From: Aliikangiella marina
Lineage (GTDB): Bacteria > Pseudomonadota > Gammaproteobacteria > Enterobacterales > Kangiellaceae
Assembly: GCF_007004765.1 (NCBI RefSeq)
Contig: NZ_VIKR01000004.1
Coordinates: 186,001 to 250,000 of the forward strand
Reading direction: 5' to 3'
Length of the DNA stretch: 64,000 bases
Made by a program: the position numbers and the translations under genes. Under the pieces are notes generated by a model. It worked only from the letters and a program-made list of their open reading frames with translations. It searched no databases and was not told the DNA's origin. Each line of letters begins with the position of its first letter. The first letter of the stretch is position 1. Shown in pieces: positions 28,986-37,790 of the stretch.

Positions 28986-29510
28986 ATGAAAAAAATTCTT
29001 TATTTAACCATAATGTTCTTAAGTTTCAATGTGTTAGCCAGCTCAAATCAGTGGGAGGGTGTACCGTTAGCCGAATTCGAACTGCTTGACCAAAATGGTG
29101 AAACTCGCACCAGCGAAGAGTTCAAAGGGAGTTGGCTGGTACTCTATTTCTATCCGAAAGACAAAACACCGGGCTGTACTGTGGAAGCTCAGAACTTCAC
29201 TGAGGACTTTGCCAAGTATCAAGCGCTAAATGCTAATATCGTTGGTGTTAGCTATGACAATGTTGATTCGCATAAAGCTTTTGCGGATGAGTATGACATG
29301 CCATTTACTCTATTAGCAGATACTGAGGCTAAGCTCAGTAAAGCAATGAAGGTTGATCGTATTCTGCCTTTTCCGCACTCTAGCCGACAAACATTCTTAG
29401 TGAACCCAGAGGGCGTCATCGTTCATCACTTCGAAAAAGTTTCTGTCCATGAACATTCAGCGGATTTGTTAGCGCTACTTAAGGAGAAGCAAGCCGCTAA
29501 AAAAATGTAG
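28986..29510 (+). CDS. Exported Bcp/AhpC-type peroxiredoxin with a single cysteine
   Basis: 174 residues. A signal peptide (MKKILYLTIMFLSFNVLAS) precedes a thioredoxin-fold peroxiredoxin. The peroxidatic site is YPKDKTPGCTVEA (Cys64), with TFLVNPEGVIVHHF at the C-terminal strand. Cys64 is the only cysteine: the resolving Cys five residues later in many Bcp proteins is Gln, so this is a 1-Cys enzyme needing an external reductant. It would reduce peroxides in the periplasm. Single gene, divergent from the CsrD-like gene, closed by a strong terminator. Confidence 0.85.
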   Translation: MKKILYLTIMFLSFNVLASSNQWEGVPLAEFELLDQNGETRTSEEFKGSWLVLYFYPKDKTPGCTVEAQNFTEDFAKYQALNANIVGVSYDNVDSHKAFADEYDMPFTLLADTEAKLSKAMKVDRILPFPHSSRQTFLVNPEGVIVHHFEKVSVHEHSADLLALLKEKQAAKKM

Positions 29511-29538
29511 CTCAAATGCTCTTTTATAAATTAGAAAG

Positions 29539-29562
29539 AACGGGGCTTACGCCCCGTTTTTC
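29539..29562 (+). terminator. Intrinsic terminator of the peroxiredoxin gene
   Basis: AACGGGGC-TTAC-GCCCCGTT followed by TTT. It lies 28 nt after the stop codon, in the convergent space before the CheC gene end, and may serve both strands. Confidence 0.87.
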
Positions 29563-29573
29563 TTGCTGGATAC

Positions 29574-30221
29574 CTATTCTCTAAATGAGGTGATTTTTTT
29601 AAGCAAGCTATCCAAATAGATTTTCACTTTCTGAACTAACTCTTCTTGTGCTAACTCATCTAAGACCAAACCAATAACAGACTGCATTGACAGCGACGCT
29701 AATGAGAAGTTTAGGTGCAACATCAAAATTGATTGTTGCTCAGAAAAATGGTCGACTTCTTTAATAATCAACGGAATCAATGCTTCCGCGCTCGAAGACT
29801 TGAGTTGTGGCACGCTGCAACGCAGTGGCGACTCGACCATCTCTGCAAGCTGCCCCACACAGGCATTTAAAACAATATTACCAACTTCGGTTAGTAAATC
29901 GTCCTCTACCCCTTTTGAGGCTGGGTCGATCTTTGTCTTACTTAAAACTTTACCTGTCAGTGCATGACACGATTCTTGTGAAAGTATCCACATTCCCGTT
30001 CCGTCAAACTCACCGGCGAAAGGTTGCAATAAGATCATTACTTCATCAGAAGGAAAACTATTTAGCTGCTGTTCAAATTGATTAAAATCGACTAGCTCTA
30101 AAACGGGCACCGTAATTAAAACTTCTTCACCCACCATTTTTGATAAAGCGTCTGCGGCTCGCCCAACTCCGTGGTTCAGCAATTCAACGATAGCATCAAT
30201 TTCTAAAGCGTTTAGTGACAT
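29574..30221 (-). CDS. CheC-family response-regulator phosphatase
   Basis: 215 residues. Two copies of the CheC active-site signature D-x3-E-x2-N-x22-P are intact: DAIVELLN ... TVP near the N-terminus and DLLTEVGN ... SVP in the middle. Both catalytic sites are therefore predicted functional. CheC proteins dephosphorylate CheY-type receivers. The gene lies 12 nt downstream of a single-domain receiver on the same strand, so that receiver is the likely substrate. No methyl-accepting protein or CheA is nearby. Confidence 0.82.
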   Translation of the reverse strand: MSLNALEIDAIVELLNHGVGRAADALSKMVGEEVLITVPVLELVDFNQFEQQLNSFPSDEVMILLQPFAGEFDGTGMWILSQESCHALTGKVLSKTKIDPASKGVEDDLLTEVGNIVLNACVGQLAEMVESPLRCSVPQLKSSSAEALIPLIIKEVDHFSEQQSILMLHLNFSLASLSMQSVIGLVLDELAQEELVQKVKIYLDSLLKKITSFRE

Positions 30222-30233
30222 TGGTTTAAGTAA

Positions 30234-30587
30234 CTACGAGTCAACAAAATCTAAGACTTCATCGACATTGATCGGTTTGGTAATAAAAACGAGACCGAGT
30301 TGGTCAGCTTTTTCTTTTATTGCGGATTGTATGTTTGCAGTCAGTAATGCAATTTTTGCATTGTTTTGATTTTCGATCATTTCCGGCGCAGCATCTAACC
30401 CATTGCGTCCAGGCATGCTCAAATCTAAAGTGATGTAATCAAATTGACTATGATGGCAAGCATCAATCGCCTTTTCTGCAGATGCAGCTTGAATGCACTC
30501 CCAACTCGGATGTTGAGACATGATAATCTCTTTGATCATCATGCGTGACACCATGCTGTCATCAACAATTAATACCTTTTTTGACAT
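30234..30587 (-). CDS. CheY-like single-domain response regulator
   Basis: About 117 residues, a receiver domain only. It has the acidic pocket VLIVDDS, the phospho-acceptor Asp in YITLDLSMPGRNG, the Thr in ALLTANIQ and the Lys in VFITKPINVDEV. The frame extends upstream to 30611, but ATG 30587 starts the classic MSKKVLIVDD and has TAGGGT five nt upstream. It is translated just before the CheC phosphatase gene (12 nt gap), making a receiver/phosphatase pair. The kinase partner is not in the window. Confidence 0.9.
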   Translation of the reverse strand: MSKKVLIVDDSMVSRMMIKEIIMSQHPSWECIQAASAEKAIDACHHSQFDYITLDLSMPGRNGLDAAPEMIENQNNAKIALLTANIQSAIKEKADQLGLVFITKPINVDEVLDFVDS

Positions 30588-31051
30588 ATGTACCCTACCC
30601 AGCCTAACCATGCTTACAACAAAAAAGCACAGTATTTTTATTATAGGAGTAAATCGGGTAAAACGTTATTCTCTCGTCAAATCTCATTGACGCTGTTTTT
30701 GAGTAATGTTCACTTTTACATCACGCCACAGAATAAACAGCTTAAAGCCATCATCACAAAGAAATTAAATAACGCAAATATTATTTAAACCTACTTTAAT
30801 TAGCCATTGTAACCAAAAAACACTAAAAAATCGTTACTTGTACCACATTTTCGTGTGATAACTTTTGTCAGTACACCCCAAGCTTCTCTTAAATGTAAGA
30901 ACAAAGCAGTACAATGCTGGGGTCCCCCCACCAACAGCGTGAAGTTTGCCATGAACAACGACAAGTGGCGGAATAGACTTCTTAGAGGTTTTTGCTTGTC
31001 GGCAAGTTCAAAGCTAGTATAAAAATCAATCATCACTGAAGGCTTTCCTTA
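30588..31051. other. Intergenic region between the CheY-like gene and the DUF4124-like gene
   Basis: About 0.46 kb. It contains TTGACG (about 30688) and AT-rich promoter-like DNA, and a GC-rich inverted region GCTGGGGTCCCCCCACC (about 30916-30932) in the plus-strand leader. Short frames on either strand (30588-30788, 30800-31036) lack family resemblance or good start signals, so I leave them out. Confidence 0.45.
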
Positions 31052-31585
31052 ATGAATACAAATTTAAATGCGGGGTATGGAAAACGACTGCTTGTTGTTT
31101 TAGTATTTCTTCTAACGATAACGACAATACTTTACTTGAAGACTGATTATCTTCAGCAAGCTACTGAATATGTTAACAAAACCTTACTTGGCAAGTCTGA
31201 TACCAATTCAATGGTCACCTTTTACCAGTGGACTAACGAGCAAGGAGAAACAGTCATTAGCCAAGACAAACCGGTTCAACCAAGAGAGTACATTGTTTTT
31301 CAAGCTTTGCCAGATTTAATTAAAAATGAAAATATTATTGACCAAACACTGATTGAGCGAAGTAATCAATATCAAAGCCAACGACAAAGTAATCAGCAAA
31401 ATGCCGTAAAAAGCCAACAGTCAGGTAAAGCGAAAACCAATATTCAATCAACTGTCAGCGGGACTATTTTTGAAGCGCCAACAAAAGCCAAAAACTGTGT
31501 AAATGTCGCCGTGCAGCATGCAGCTAACAACAGAAAAGCCGCTGATAGCGGCTCAAGAACAATCAACACTGATCCAGGCTGCTAA
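31052..31585 (+). CDS. Membrane-anchored DUF4124-like protein
   Basis: 177 residues. The N-terminal transmembrane segment (about 12-28, LLVVLVFLLTITTILYL) is followed by a short YQWTNEQGETVISQDKP motif. This is the hallmark of DUF4124-type periplasmic modules (W-x-D/N-x2-G-x3-x-S/Y-x-D-x-P). A Gln/Asn-rich low-complexity stretch follows, then a C-terminal segment with two Cys. Probably bitopic with the bulk in the periplasm; function unknown. Confidence 0.68.
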   Translation: MNTNLNAGYGKRLLVVLVFLLTITTILYLKTDYLQQATEYVNKTLLGKSDTNSMVTFYQWTNEQGETVISQDKPVQPREYIVFQALPDLIKNENIIDQTLIERSNQYQSQRQSNQQNAVKSQQSGKAKTNIQSTVSGTIFEAPTKAKNCVNVAVQHAANNRKAADSGSRTINTDPGC

Positions 31586-31658
31586 GTGGCAACCAAAAAT
31601 AGAGACAACGACTGCACCAACTAATACTAATTAGAGCAGTATTTGAGTGACTCATAAA

Positions 31659-32087
31659 CTATCCAGCGATATTCAGTGCCTGGTGAGAAAGTCGACTGTT
31701 AGCTGAAAATTCTTGGCGCAATAGGTATATGGCAACCAAAGCTAAACTCACCTCAATAATAAGTGCGACTATGATTCCCTCGCTCGGTAATCCGTCAAAC
31801 AATATTCCTAACAGTCGAAAAATAGAGAAAGCCGAAAACGTTAACGCGGAAATGACTAATGCGTATTTCTCGAACTGTTGGTAGAACGCCCCGATAAAAA
31901 TGAAAATGCCGAATACAAAGAGACTTCCACCCATTCCCCGTAACTCACTGAATAGTTCGATGGGCACTCCGTTATCCAGATTAAACTGTCCCAAATACGC
32001 TGCGGGGACAAAACCGATAAAAGCACCCACAAGCAATAAAATGATTCCTGAAATAGCTAAATAAATTTTTTGTTTACTCATGTTCAT
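31659..32087 (-). CDS. DUF4345-like four-helix membrane protein
   Basis: 142 residues with four hydrophobic segments (about 8-30, 50-68, 75-93, 104-124). SELRGMGGSLFVFGIFIF between the first helices is typical of DUF4345 proteins. Inner-membrane, unknown function. AAGGAG seven nt before the ATG. It lies 44 nt downstream of the NmrA-like reductase gene, likely in one operon controlled by the divergent AraC-type regulator. Confidence 0.72.
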   Translation of the reverse strand: MNMSKQKIYLAISGIILLLVGAFIGFVPAAYLGQFNLDNGVPIELFSELRGMGGSLFVFGIFIFIGAFYQQFEKYALVISALTFSAFSIFRLLGILFDGLPSEGIIVALIIEVSLALVAIYLLRQEFSANSRLSHQALNIAG

Positions 32088-32131
32088 TAGTTTGCTCCTT
32101 GAAATTTAGAAAGATAAAACGTGGTGAAAGG

Positions 32132-32968
32132 TTACTGCCAAATACCCGAAATTTGTGTTGCTTGAATATACTCAGAAAACGTGCGCGCCTCTCGACCAAG
32201 CGTTCTTTTAACATCATGAGTTATGTTGGCATTCCTACCATCTAATAAATCAGTGTATAAAAATGCAATCAGCTCAATTTCCTGTTCCGAGACGCCGGCC
32301 TGCCGCAAAGTCGCCAAGTATTCATTAATCGGTAAAAAAGTTGTTTTAACTGGCTTACCTAATTGCAGCGTGAATTGTCGCGCGACATCATCAAATGATA
32401 AGAGCTCCGGTCCAGTAACTTCGATCACTTTATTCTGAGATTTCTGGTCAAAGAACGATTGAAAAACCACATCAGCAATATCCTCAACATCAATAAAAGG
32501 TTCTTTTACATGGGTAGTTGGTAAAATGATTTCTCCGTCACGAATCGCGGATAAATACATTCCCTCACTAAAATTTTGCGAGAACCAACTAGCCCTCACA
32601 ACGGTCGTTGGAATGCCACTGGATAACGCTACCTTTTCACACGCCAAAGCCTGCTCTTCACCGCGACCGGACAGCAATACGATTTTTCGGATCTGAGCAG
32701 CATTACAATAAGCTAAAAATTTTTGGAGTAATTTAGGCAGATCGGTAAAAGCGAGCTCGGGTGGTAATACAATATAAATTATCGTCGCCGAATCTAGGGT
32801 ATCCATCCAAGTGTCAGATTTGTTCCAATCAAACGGTATTGCAGTAGTTCGAGAAGCGCCTCGATAATTCAAGTTAGCCCGTTTGAGTCGCTTTATCACT
32901 CGTTTCCCAGTCTTACTGTTAGGCGCTGTGACGACGATTAGATCGCTGTTGTTTTGGTCTAAATTCAT
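32132..32968 (-). CDS. NmrA-like atypical SDR family NAD(P)-binding protein
   Basis: 278 residues. The N-terminal Rossmann strand-turn-helix reads VVTAPNSKTGKRVIKRL, a TAPxxxTG variant of the NAD(P)-binding loop seen in NmrA/azoreductase-type SDRs. IRKIVLLSGRGEEQALACEK and TVVRASWFSQNFSEG replace the classical YxxxK site, and FIDVEDIADVVF is the family-typical distal motif. Probably a cytosolic redox sensor or quinone/flavin-independent reductase. It is divergent from the AraC gene, so probably under its control. Confidence 0.8.
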   Translation of the reverse strand: MNLDQNNSDLIVVTAPNSKTGKRVIKRLKRANLNYRGASRTTAIPFDWNKSDTWMDTLDSATIIYIVLPPELAFTDLPKLLQKFLAYCNAAQIRKIVLLSGRGEEQALACEKVALSSGIPTTVVRASWFSQNFSEGMYLSAIRDGEIILPTTHVKEPFIDVEDIADVVFQSFFDQKSQNKVIEVTGPELLSFDDVARQFTLQLGKPVKTTFLPINEYLATLRQAGVSEQEIELIAFLYTDLLDGRNANITHDVKRTLGREARTFSEYIQATQISGIWQ

Positions 32969-33081
32969 AACTAACCCTCTTTAGTGAATAAATTGAGGTT
33001 TTATTATGGGAGAAATTCGCTGTATGATTAATGCTCAAAAGTGCATAAAGGAACGCAGATCGTACAAACTCGTTTTTAATC

Positions 33082-33999
33082 ATGGAAACAAAGACTTACG
33101 ATGCAATTTTGCATTATCTAAAGCTTGAAAGTGTTTATTACAGCCGTTCCTCGTTTGGCGGTAATGAGTGGGGCGTAGACGTGCCAGCGTACGACAATAC
33201 CAGTATGTTTCACATTGTGACCGCTGGTACCTGCGAGGTCGAAATCAACGGAAATTGTATCCAAATGAACCAGGGCGATGTTTTATTTATTTCGCGTGCT
33301 TGTGGCCATATCGTTCGAGGTGCAGACAACGACAAAGCGATCGACTTATTATCACTCCCCGTTGATCATGTGAGTGAGTTTTATGAAACCCTTGAGCTCA
33401 ATTCCGAGGAAACCCAGAAAACGATCATTCTCTGCGGTGTCGTTAAAATCACCCACCCTTCCGGCGCCATGCTGATTAATGAGATGCCCGATGTTATTCA
33501 TGTCAAACGCAAAGAACACATGTTCAATACGGTGATGGATGAGATCGTTCAATTAATGTTCCGTGAGGCGAACGGACAATATCTGGGTGGAGAAACAGTC
33601 ATCACTCGTCTCGCCGATGTGCTGATGATTCAAACTATTCGTCACTGGGTTGAAAGCGCAAGTGATTTTCATGGTCGATGGTTAAACGCACTTAAAGATG
33701 GAAAAATTGGTAAAGCACTTGCCAGTATTCACTCATCACCAGAGAAAAACTGGACGATCGAATCCCTCGGCAAGGAGGTCGGCATGTCACGTACTGCTTT
33801 TGCGAATAAGTTTCGAGAATTAATCGATCAGTCACCGATGAACTATTTAACCACATGGCGAATGAATCTAGCCAAACTAAGAATATCAAATGGCGAAAAA
33901 GTCGACTTGGACTTTATTGAAAGTCTTGGCTATCAATCCGAATCCGCATTTAGAAGAGCATTTAAAAAAGTCATTGGCGTCAATGTTTCTGAGGTATAA
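33082..33999 (+). CDS. AraC-family transcriptional regulator (cupin sensor)
   Basis: 305 residues. The N-terminal half is a cupin ligand-binding domain (FHIVTAGTCEVEIN, GDVLFISRACGHIV) of the type paired with AraC regulators. The C-terminal 100 residues carry two helix-turn-helix units: WTIESLGKEVGMSRTAFANK, then DFIESLGYQSESAFRRAFKK. It is divergent from the NmrA-like/DUF4345 operon with 113 bp between starts, the usual arrangement for a local activator. The inducer is unknown. Confidence 0.88.
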   Translation: METKTYDAILHYLKLESVYYSRSSFGGNEWGVDVPAYDNTSMFHIVTAGTCEVEINGNCIQMNQGDVLFISRACGHIVRGADNDKAIDLLSLPVDHVSEFYETLELNSEETQKTIILCGVVKITHPSGAMLINEMPDVIHVKRKEHMFNTVMDEIVQLMFREANGQYLGGETVITRLADVLMIQTIRHWVESASDFHGRWLNALKDGKIGKALASIHSSPEKNWTIESLGKEVGMSRTAFANKFRELIDQSPMNYLTTWRMNLAKLRISNGEKVDLDFIESLGYQSESAFRRAFKKVIGVNVSEV

Positions 34000-34094
34000 A
34001 AATACTGTTTCGACGGTATAAAGATATTATTTCTAAGGTAGAAAGATATTCAATTTGAAGTGTAAACCTATCACGGTATTAAAGTCTGTAATCA

Positions 34095-34118
34095 GTAGGG
34101 AAAGCCAAATTTCCCTAC
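34095..34118. terminator. Hairpin between convergent AraC and secF genes
   Basis: GTAGGGAAA-N6-TTTCCCTAC is a perfect 9-bp stem located between the two convergent stop codons. There is only a weak T-rich tail on the plus strand, so it is a plausible but unproved bidirectional terminator. Confidence 0.5.
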
Positions 34119-34134
34119 GAATTTATATTCAATC

Positions 34135-35079
34135 TTAGATGCTTTCCTGCAACTCTCGCGCTTCTTGTTCTTTTATTTGATAATAATCAACCTTCAACCC
34201 GGTCAACTCTGGAAACGTCGCAGAAATGCAAATAGACGACAGGGTTCCAACGAAAATCCCAAAAAACAGCGCAACAGAAAAACCCTCTAACGGCGCACCT
34301 GCAAGCCACCAAAGAGAGCCAATAGTCGCTAGTGTTGTCCCTGATGTTATCAGAGTTCGCGTGAGTGTCGACCGAATAGCCGCATTAATAACATGAGACA
34401 GTGACTCTCCTTGATTAAGTTTCATGCTTTCTCGAATACGATCTGCAACGATTATGGAGTCATTCAAAGAATAACCAATGATCGCTAGCATACTTGCTAA
34501 CACGGTCAAATTAAATTCCAATTGGGTCCAAGCAAAAATGCCAATCACGACGACAATATCATGAAACAACGCCAGTACCGAACCAAGCGCAAACCGCCAT
34601 TCAAAACGCATTGATAAATAGACTAATATCATTATTAAAGCAGTTAGCATTGCCAGGCCTCCCTGCTCTATTAATTCTTGACCGATTTGGGTGCCAATAT
34701 AGTCCGAGTCGAGCGGTATTATGGTGATGTTAGACTTCTCAACTAACACGCTTTCTTGCAAATTTTTGAGCCAAGCGTTACTGGTCAGCAAATCATTTTT
34801 AGTACCATCAGACAATAATTCCGGTTGACGAACCGTCCAGTTTGTCGAATCTTCCGCTGAGGTTAATTCAAACTTACCGACAATGTGTGCTTGAAGGGCT
34901 TGTTCCATTTTACTTGGTTCTATTGACTGACTCGTTGAAAACTCTGTTATAAATCCACCCGTAAAATCAATTCCAAGGTTTAAACCTCTGACAAGCATGG
35001 TACCCGTTGAAATCAAAACCAGGAAAAGTGTCAGAAACAAGCCCATAAAACGGAGCTTAGATAATTTGTCATTTAACAT
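34135..35079 (-). CDS. secF: Protein translocase subunit SecF
   Basis: 314 residues with six predicted transmembrane helices. The signature GLNLGIDFTGG follows the first helix, and the MMPL-like region ASMLAIIGYSLNDSIIVADRIRE is conserved. With SecD it uses the proton gradient to pull translocated chains into the periplasm. Its ATG overlaps the SecD stop at 35079, so it is translationally coupled. yajC and tgt, the usual neighbours of the main secDF locus, are absent, so this may be a second copy. Confidence 0.9.
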   Translation of the reverse strand: MLNDKLSKLRFMGLFLTLFLVLISTGTMLVRGLNLGIDFTGGFITEFSTSQSIEPSKMEQALQAHIVGKFELTSAEDSTNWTVRQPELLSDGTKNDLLTSNAWLKNLQESVLVEKSNITIIPLDSDYIGTQIGQELIEQGGLAMLTALIMILVYLSMRFEWRFALGSVLALFHDIVVVIGIFAWTQLEFNLTVLASMLAIIGYSLNDSIIVADRIRESMKLNQGESLSHVINAAIRSTLTRTLITSGTTLATIGSLWWLAGAPLEGFSVALFFGIFVGTLSSICISATFPELTGLKVDYYQIKEQEARELQESI

Positions 35080-36908
35080 TAGGCCATTACTCCTTTTTCT
35101 CTACGGCTATTTGAATTCGTGTAAAATAATCGAGTAAGCACTTTGGATATAAATACTCCAGTAAACATACTAGTCAAGACACCGAGTCCTAAAGTGATAG
35201 CAAAGCCTTTAACGGGTCCATAACCAATGGCATAAAGTATTAGCGCAGTCAGTAATGTAGTAATATTGGCATCAAGTATGGTTGCGAAAGCGTTTTTATA
35301 ACCTTGTTCAACTGCGATGGATACCGCTCTTCCTCTTTTTAGCTCTTCTTTTATTCTTTCAAAAATAAGCACATTGGTATCGACCGCCATGCCAACAGTT
35401 AACACAAAACCAGCGATTCCAGGAAGCGTTAGTACTGCTCCTGGGAGCAATGACATTAACCCCAGTAGACATAATAAATTAAAGCTCAAAGCGACGTTTG
35501 CAATCACGCCGAGTTGACGATACCAAGCGATCATGAAAAGCAAGGTTACCCCGATCCCAAGCGTTAAAGCAGCCATGCCATTCTCAATATTTTTTTCTCC
35601 GAGTGTTGCGTTGATTGTGCGTTCTTTAGCGATTGTGATCGGCGCATCCAACGAACCCGCCCTTAATAAAAGAGCAAGCTCCTGCGCCTTTTCAGGACTC
35701 GACAAATGAGTAATACTAAAGCGAGAACCTAATTGCGCTTGAATAGTTGCGACACTGATTACTTTTTCTTTCTTAAGCGTTTCACCGCTCGTGTTTTGAT
35801 AGTACTCCGAAAATACTGTGACCATGGGTTTTCCAATATTGCGAGCACTGAAGCGGAGCATTTTATCGCCGCCAATAGCATCTAAAGTCAAATGAACTAA
35901 AGGCATTCCCATTTCATCGCGTCCGGCTTTCGCGTTTTTGATATGTTTACCCGAAAAAATCGGGACTGGACTTACTGCGATACTTTCTCCAGATTCGGTT
36001 TTAAAATACTTTCCTCCTCGTTCTTGTAATTGAAAAAATTGTAAAGACGCGGTCGCCCCAATGATGGGTCTAACATCATCTGGATTACTCGCTCCCGGTA
36101 ACTCAATTCGAATACGATCTCGTCCTTGACGTTGCACAACAGCTTCCGTAATCCCCAACTCTTCAATTCTTCCACGCATGGTTGAAAGTGACTGACTCAT
36201 AATTTCTTGATGGAAGCTATTCTTAGCGGCCGCCGCATAAAACAGTTTTAACTGTGTATCACTCTCATAAAACATTGAGAGCAACGGAAAACGATTTTGA
36301 ATTTCAGCAGCGACTTTTTGTAGATTTTGAGGCTGATAAATATTAACGACCACCTGTTCCTTATTCGCAATAGCAACGTTAACATCGCGTATCTTATTGT
36401 CTCTTGTGATTGATTTTACCGAGTCTCGAATATGGACAATTCGATCGCTAAACGCTTTGTCTCCATCTACATCCAATATAAATAAAACACCACCTCTTAA
36501 ATCCAGTCCAAGCTTTATAGGTTCCAATCCCAGTTCAACTAGCCATTGCGGTATACCGGATTTTTCGCTTTTCATAATAGTGTATTCATCACCATAAACT
36601 TGAACAAGCCGCTCATAAGCTTTTTTGGCATCACTTAAATTCGCAAAGTAAAGCTCACTACCTTGCTCAGTACTATTAATTGCATTCACGGGTAAGTTTG
36701 CATCAGCCAATTGTGTATATAGTTCGCTCGCTTGAATAGCGGCTTTTTCAGCGCCGTTGCTATGGATTAATAAACGCTGTTTCTTGGGAAAAAAATTGGG
36801 CAGCGCGCTCAAAGCCATAAAAATGAGAGCGACGGCAATAATCAGATATTGCCACTTTGAAGTTCGGTTACTGGCGGAATAGCCATAATTTTTAGGATAA
36901 GTTTTCAT
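35079..36908 (-). CDS. secD: Protein translocase subunit SecD
   Basis: 609 residues. An N-terminal transmembrane helix (about 21-39) is followed by a large periplasmic P1 domain starting at KLGLDLRGGVLF (about residue 137). The C-terminal MMPL-like bundle carries AGFVLTVGMAVDTNVLIFERIKEEL and ITTLLTALILYAIGYGPVKGFA. Length and motifs match SecD of gammaproteobacteria. The stop codon overlaps the secF start. A Prc-like lipoprotein and a small exported protein follow upstream on the same strand; their link with secDF is unclear. Confidence 0.92.
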   Translation of the reverse strand: MKTYPKNYGYSASNRTSKWQYLIIAVALIFMALSALPNFFPKKQRLLIHSNGAEKAAIQASELYTQLADANLPVNAINSTEQGSELYFANLSDAKKAYERLVQVYGDEYTIMKSEKSGIPQWLVELGLEPIKLGLDLRGGVLFILDVDGDKAFSDRIVHIRDSVKSITRDNKIRDVNVAIANKEQVVVNIYQPQNLQKVAAEIQNRFPLLSMFYESDTQLKLFYAAAAKNSFHQEIMSQSLSTMRGRIEELGITEAVVQRQGRDRIRIELPGASNPDDVRPIIGATASLQFFQLQERGGKYFKTESGESIAVSPVPIFSGKHIKNAKAGRDEMGMPLVHLTLDAIGGDKMLRFSARNIGKPMVTVFSEYYQNTSGETLKKEKVISVATIQAQLGSRFSITHLSSPEKAQELALLLRAGSLDAPITIAKERTINATLGEKNIENGMAALTLGIGVTLLFMIAWYRQLGVIANVALSFNLLCLLGLMSLLPGAVLTLPGIAGFVLTVGMAVDTNVLIFERIKEELKRGRAVSIAVEQGYKNAFATILDANITTLLTALILYAIGYGPVKGFAITLGLGVLTSMFTGVFISKVLTRLFYTNSNSRREKGVMA

Positions 36909-37037
36909 AATTAACTCTCGTCAATAGACATCTTTCCACAATTAAATTGCGGAAACTCAATAAACTAATTATTTTGATTAGTTCGACTTAAAGGAATGTT
37001 TTAGGCGCGACAACCATAAACCAGCAAACTGGCTAAA

Positions 37038-37553
37038 TCAGGCACCTATAGATGGATGAGTTAAAAAGAGATGAAAGGTTTTCCTGCCCGCATAAATCGA
37101 GTTACTTTCTTTCCAACCGGATACACGGGAAGCGGAATTAGACTGTGTGATTAAATACCACGGCTTATTGGTTAAATAATTCTTTAGTTGCGGTTGGACG
37201 AATAGTGAGAGGTCAGGAGGATTAAATTCAGCGATTAGCCAATAGATAGGCTCCTCTTGGACTGCAGTCCGAAAGAACAAAGCGCTTGAACGATTGGGAA
37301 TAAGGGGCAAGTTATCACTGGAGAAATTTTGGTCTTTTGAGTCAACAATAGTATCTCCAGATGACTTTGAAAAAATCGCACTATTGTCTTTATCTAACTG
37401 TTGGCTCCCAAAAATGAAGCTATCAGACTCGGAGTTAGATAAAGTAACGGCTTGACTAACATGCCCGCTATCATCGGTGGCAATGGTTCCAACCAATGTA
37501 GTTAAAGTAAAAACTGATATAAGAATAAATAAACTAATCAGCCGGGCTTTCAT
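37038..37553 (-). CDS. Exported hypothetical protein, 171 aa
   Basis: The N-terminus MKARLISLFILISVFTLTTL is a signal peptide or anchor. The remainder is Ser/Asp-rich and then aromatic-rich (EEPIYWLIAEFNPPDLSLFVQ), ending in FHLFLTHPSIGA. I recognise no family. It sits between secD and the Prc-like gene on the same strand, 129 bp from secD. Confidence 0.55.
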   Translation of the reverse strand: MKARLISLFILISVFTLTTLVGTIATDDSGHVSQAVTLSNSESDSFIFGSQQLDKDNSAIFSKSSGDTIVDSKDQNFSSDNLPLIPNRSSALFFRTAVQEEPIYWLIAEFNPPDLSLFVQPQLKNYLTNKPWYLITQSNSASRVSGWKESNSIYAGRKTFHLFLTHPSIGA

Positions 37554-37690
37554 TAATCAATAGACTATCGATGTTATAAGTTGATTCTTAAATGGGGATG
37601 ATTTCACGGAACTCAAGAGCGCGCTAGTTAAAAAAATCCACTAGAGCAGCTCCCTTCCGATTGGAATAAAGTCAGCAGATTATGGATATA

Positions 37691-37736
37691 CTCACATACT
37701 CCACAAACCTCACATACTCCACAAACCTCACATACG
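37691..37736. repeat. 18-bp direct repeat, two full copies plus a partial third
   Basis: CTCACATACTCCACAAAC occurs at 37691-37708 and 37709-37726, followed by a truncated CTCACATACG. It is intergenic, just downstream of the Prc-like gene (minus strand), and has no recognised function. Confidence 0.85.
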
Positions 37737-37790
37737 CCATCGCTTCCAAATCATAAAAATTTTTAATGCTAGTCAATAAATCGACGAGGG

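Noticed and set aside
30800-31036. 78-codon minus-strand frame in the leader of the DUF4124-like gene
   Set aside because: Atypical composition, no ribosome-binding site and no recognisable domain; more likely noncoding leader.
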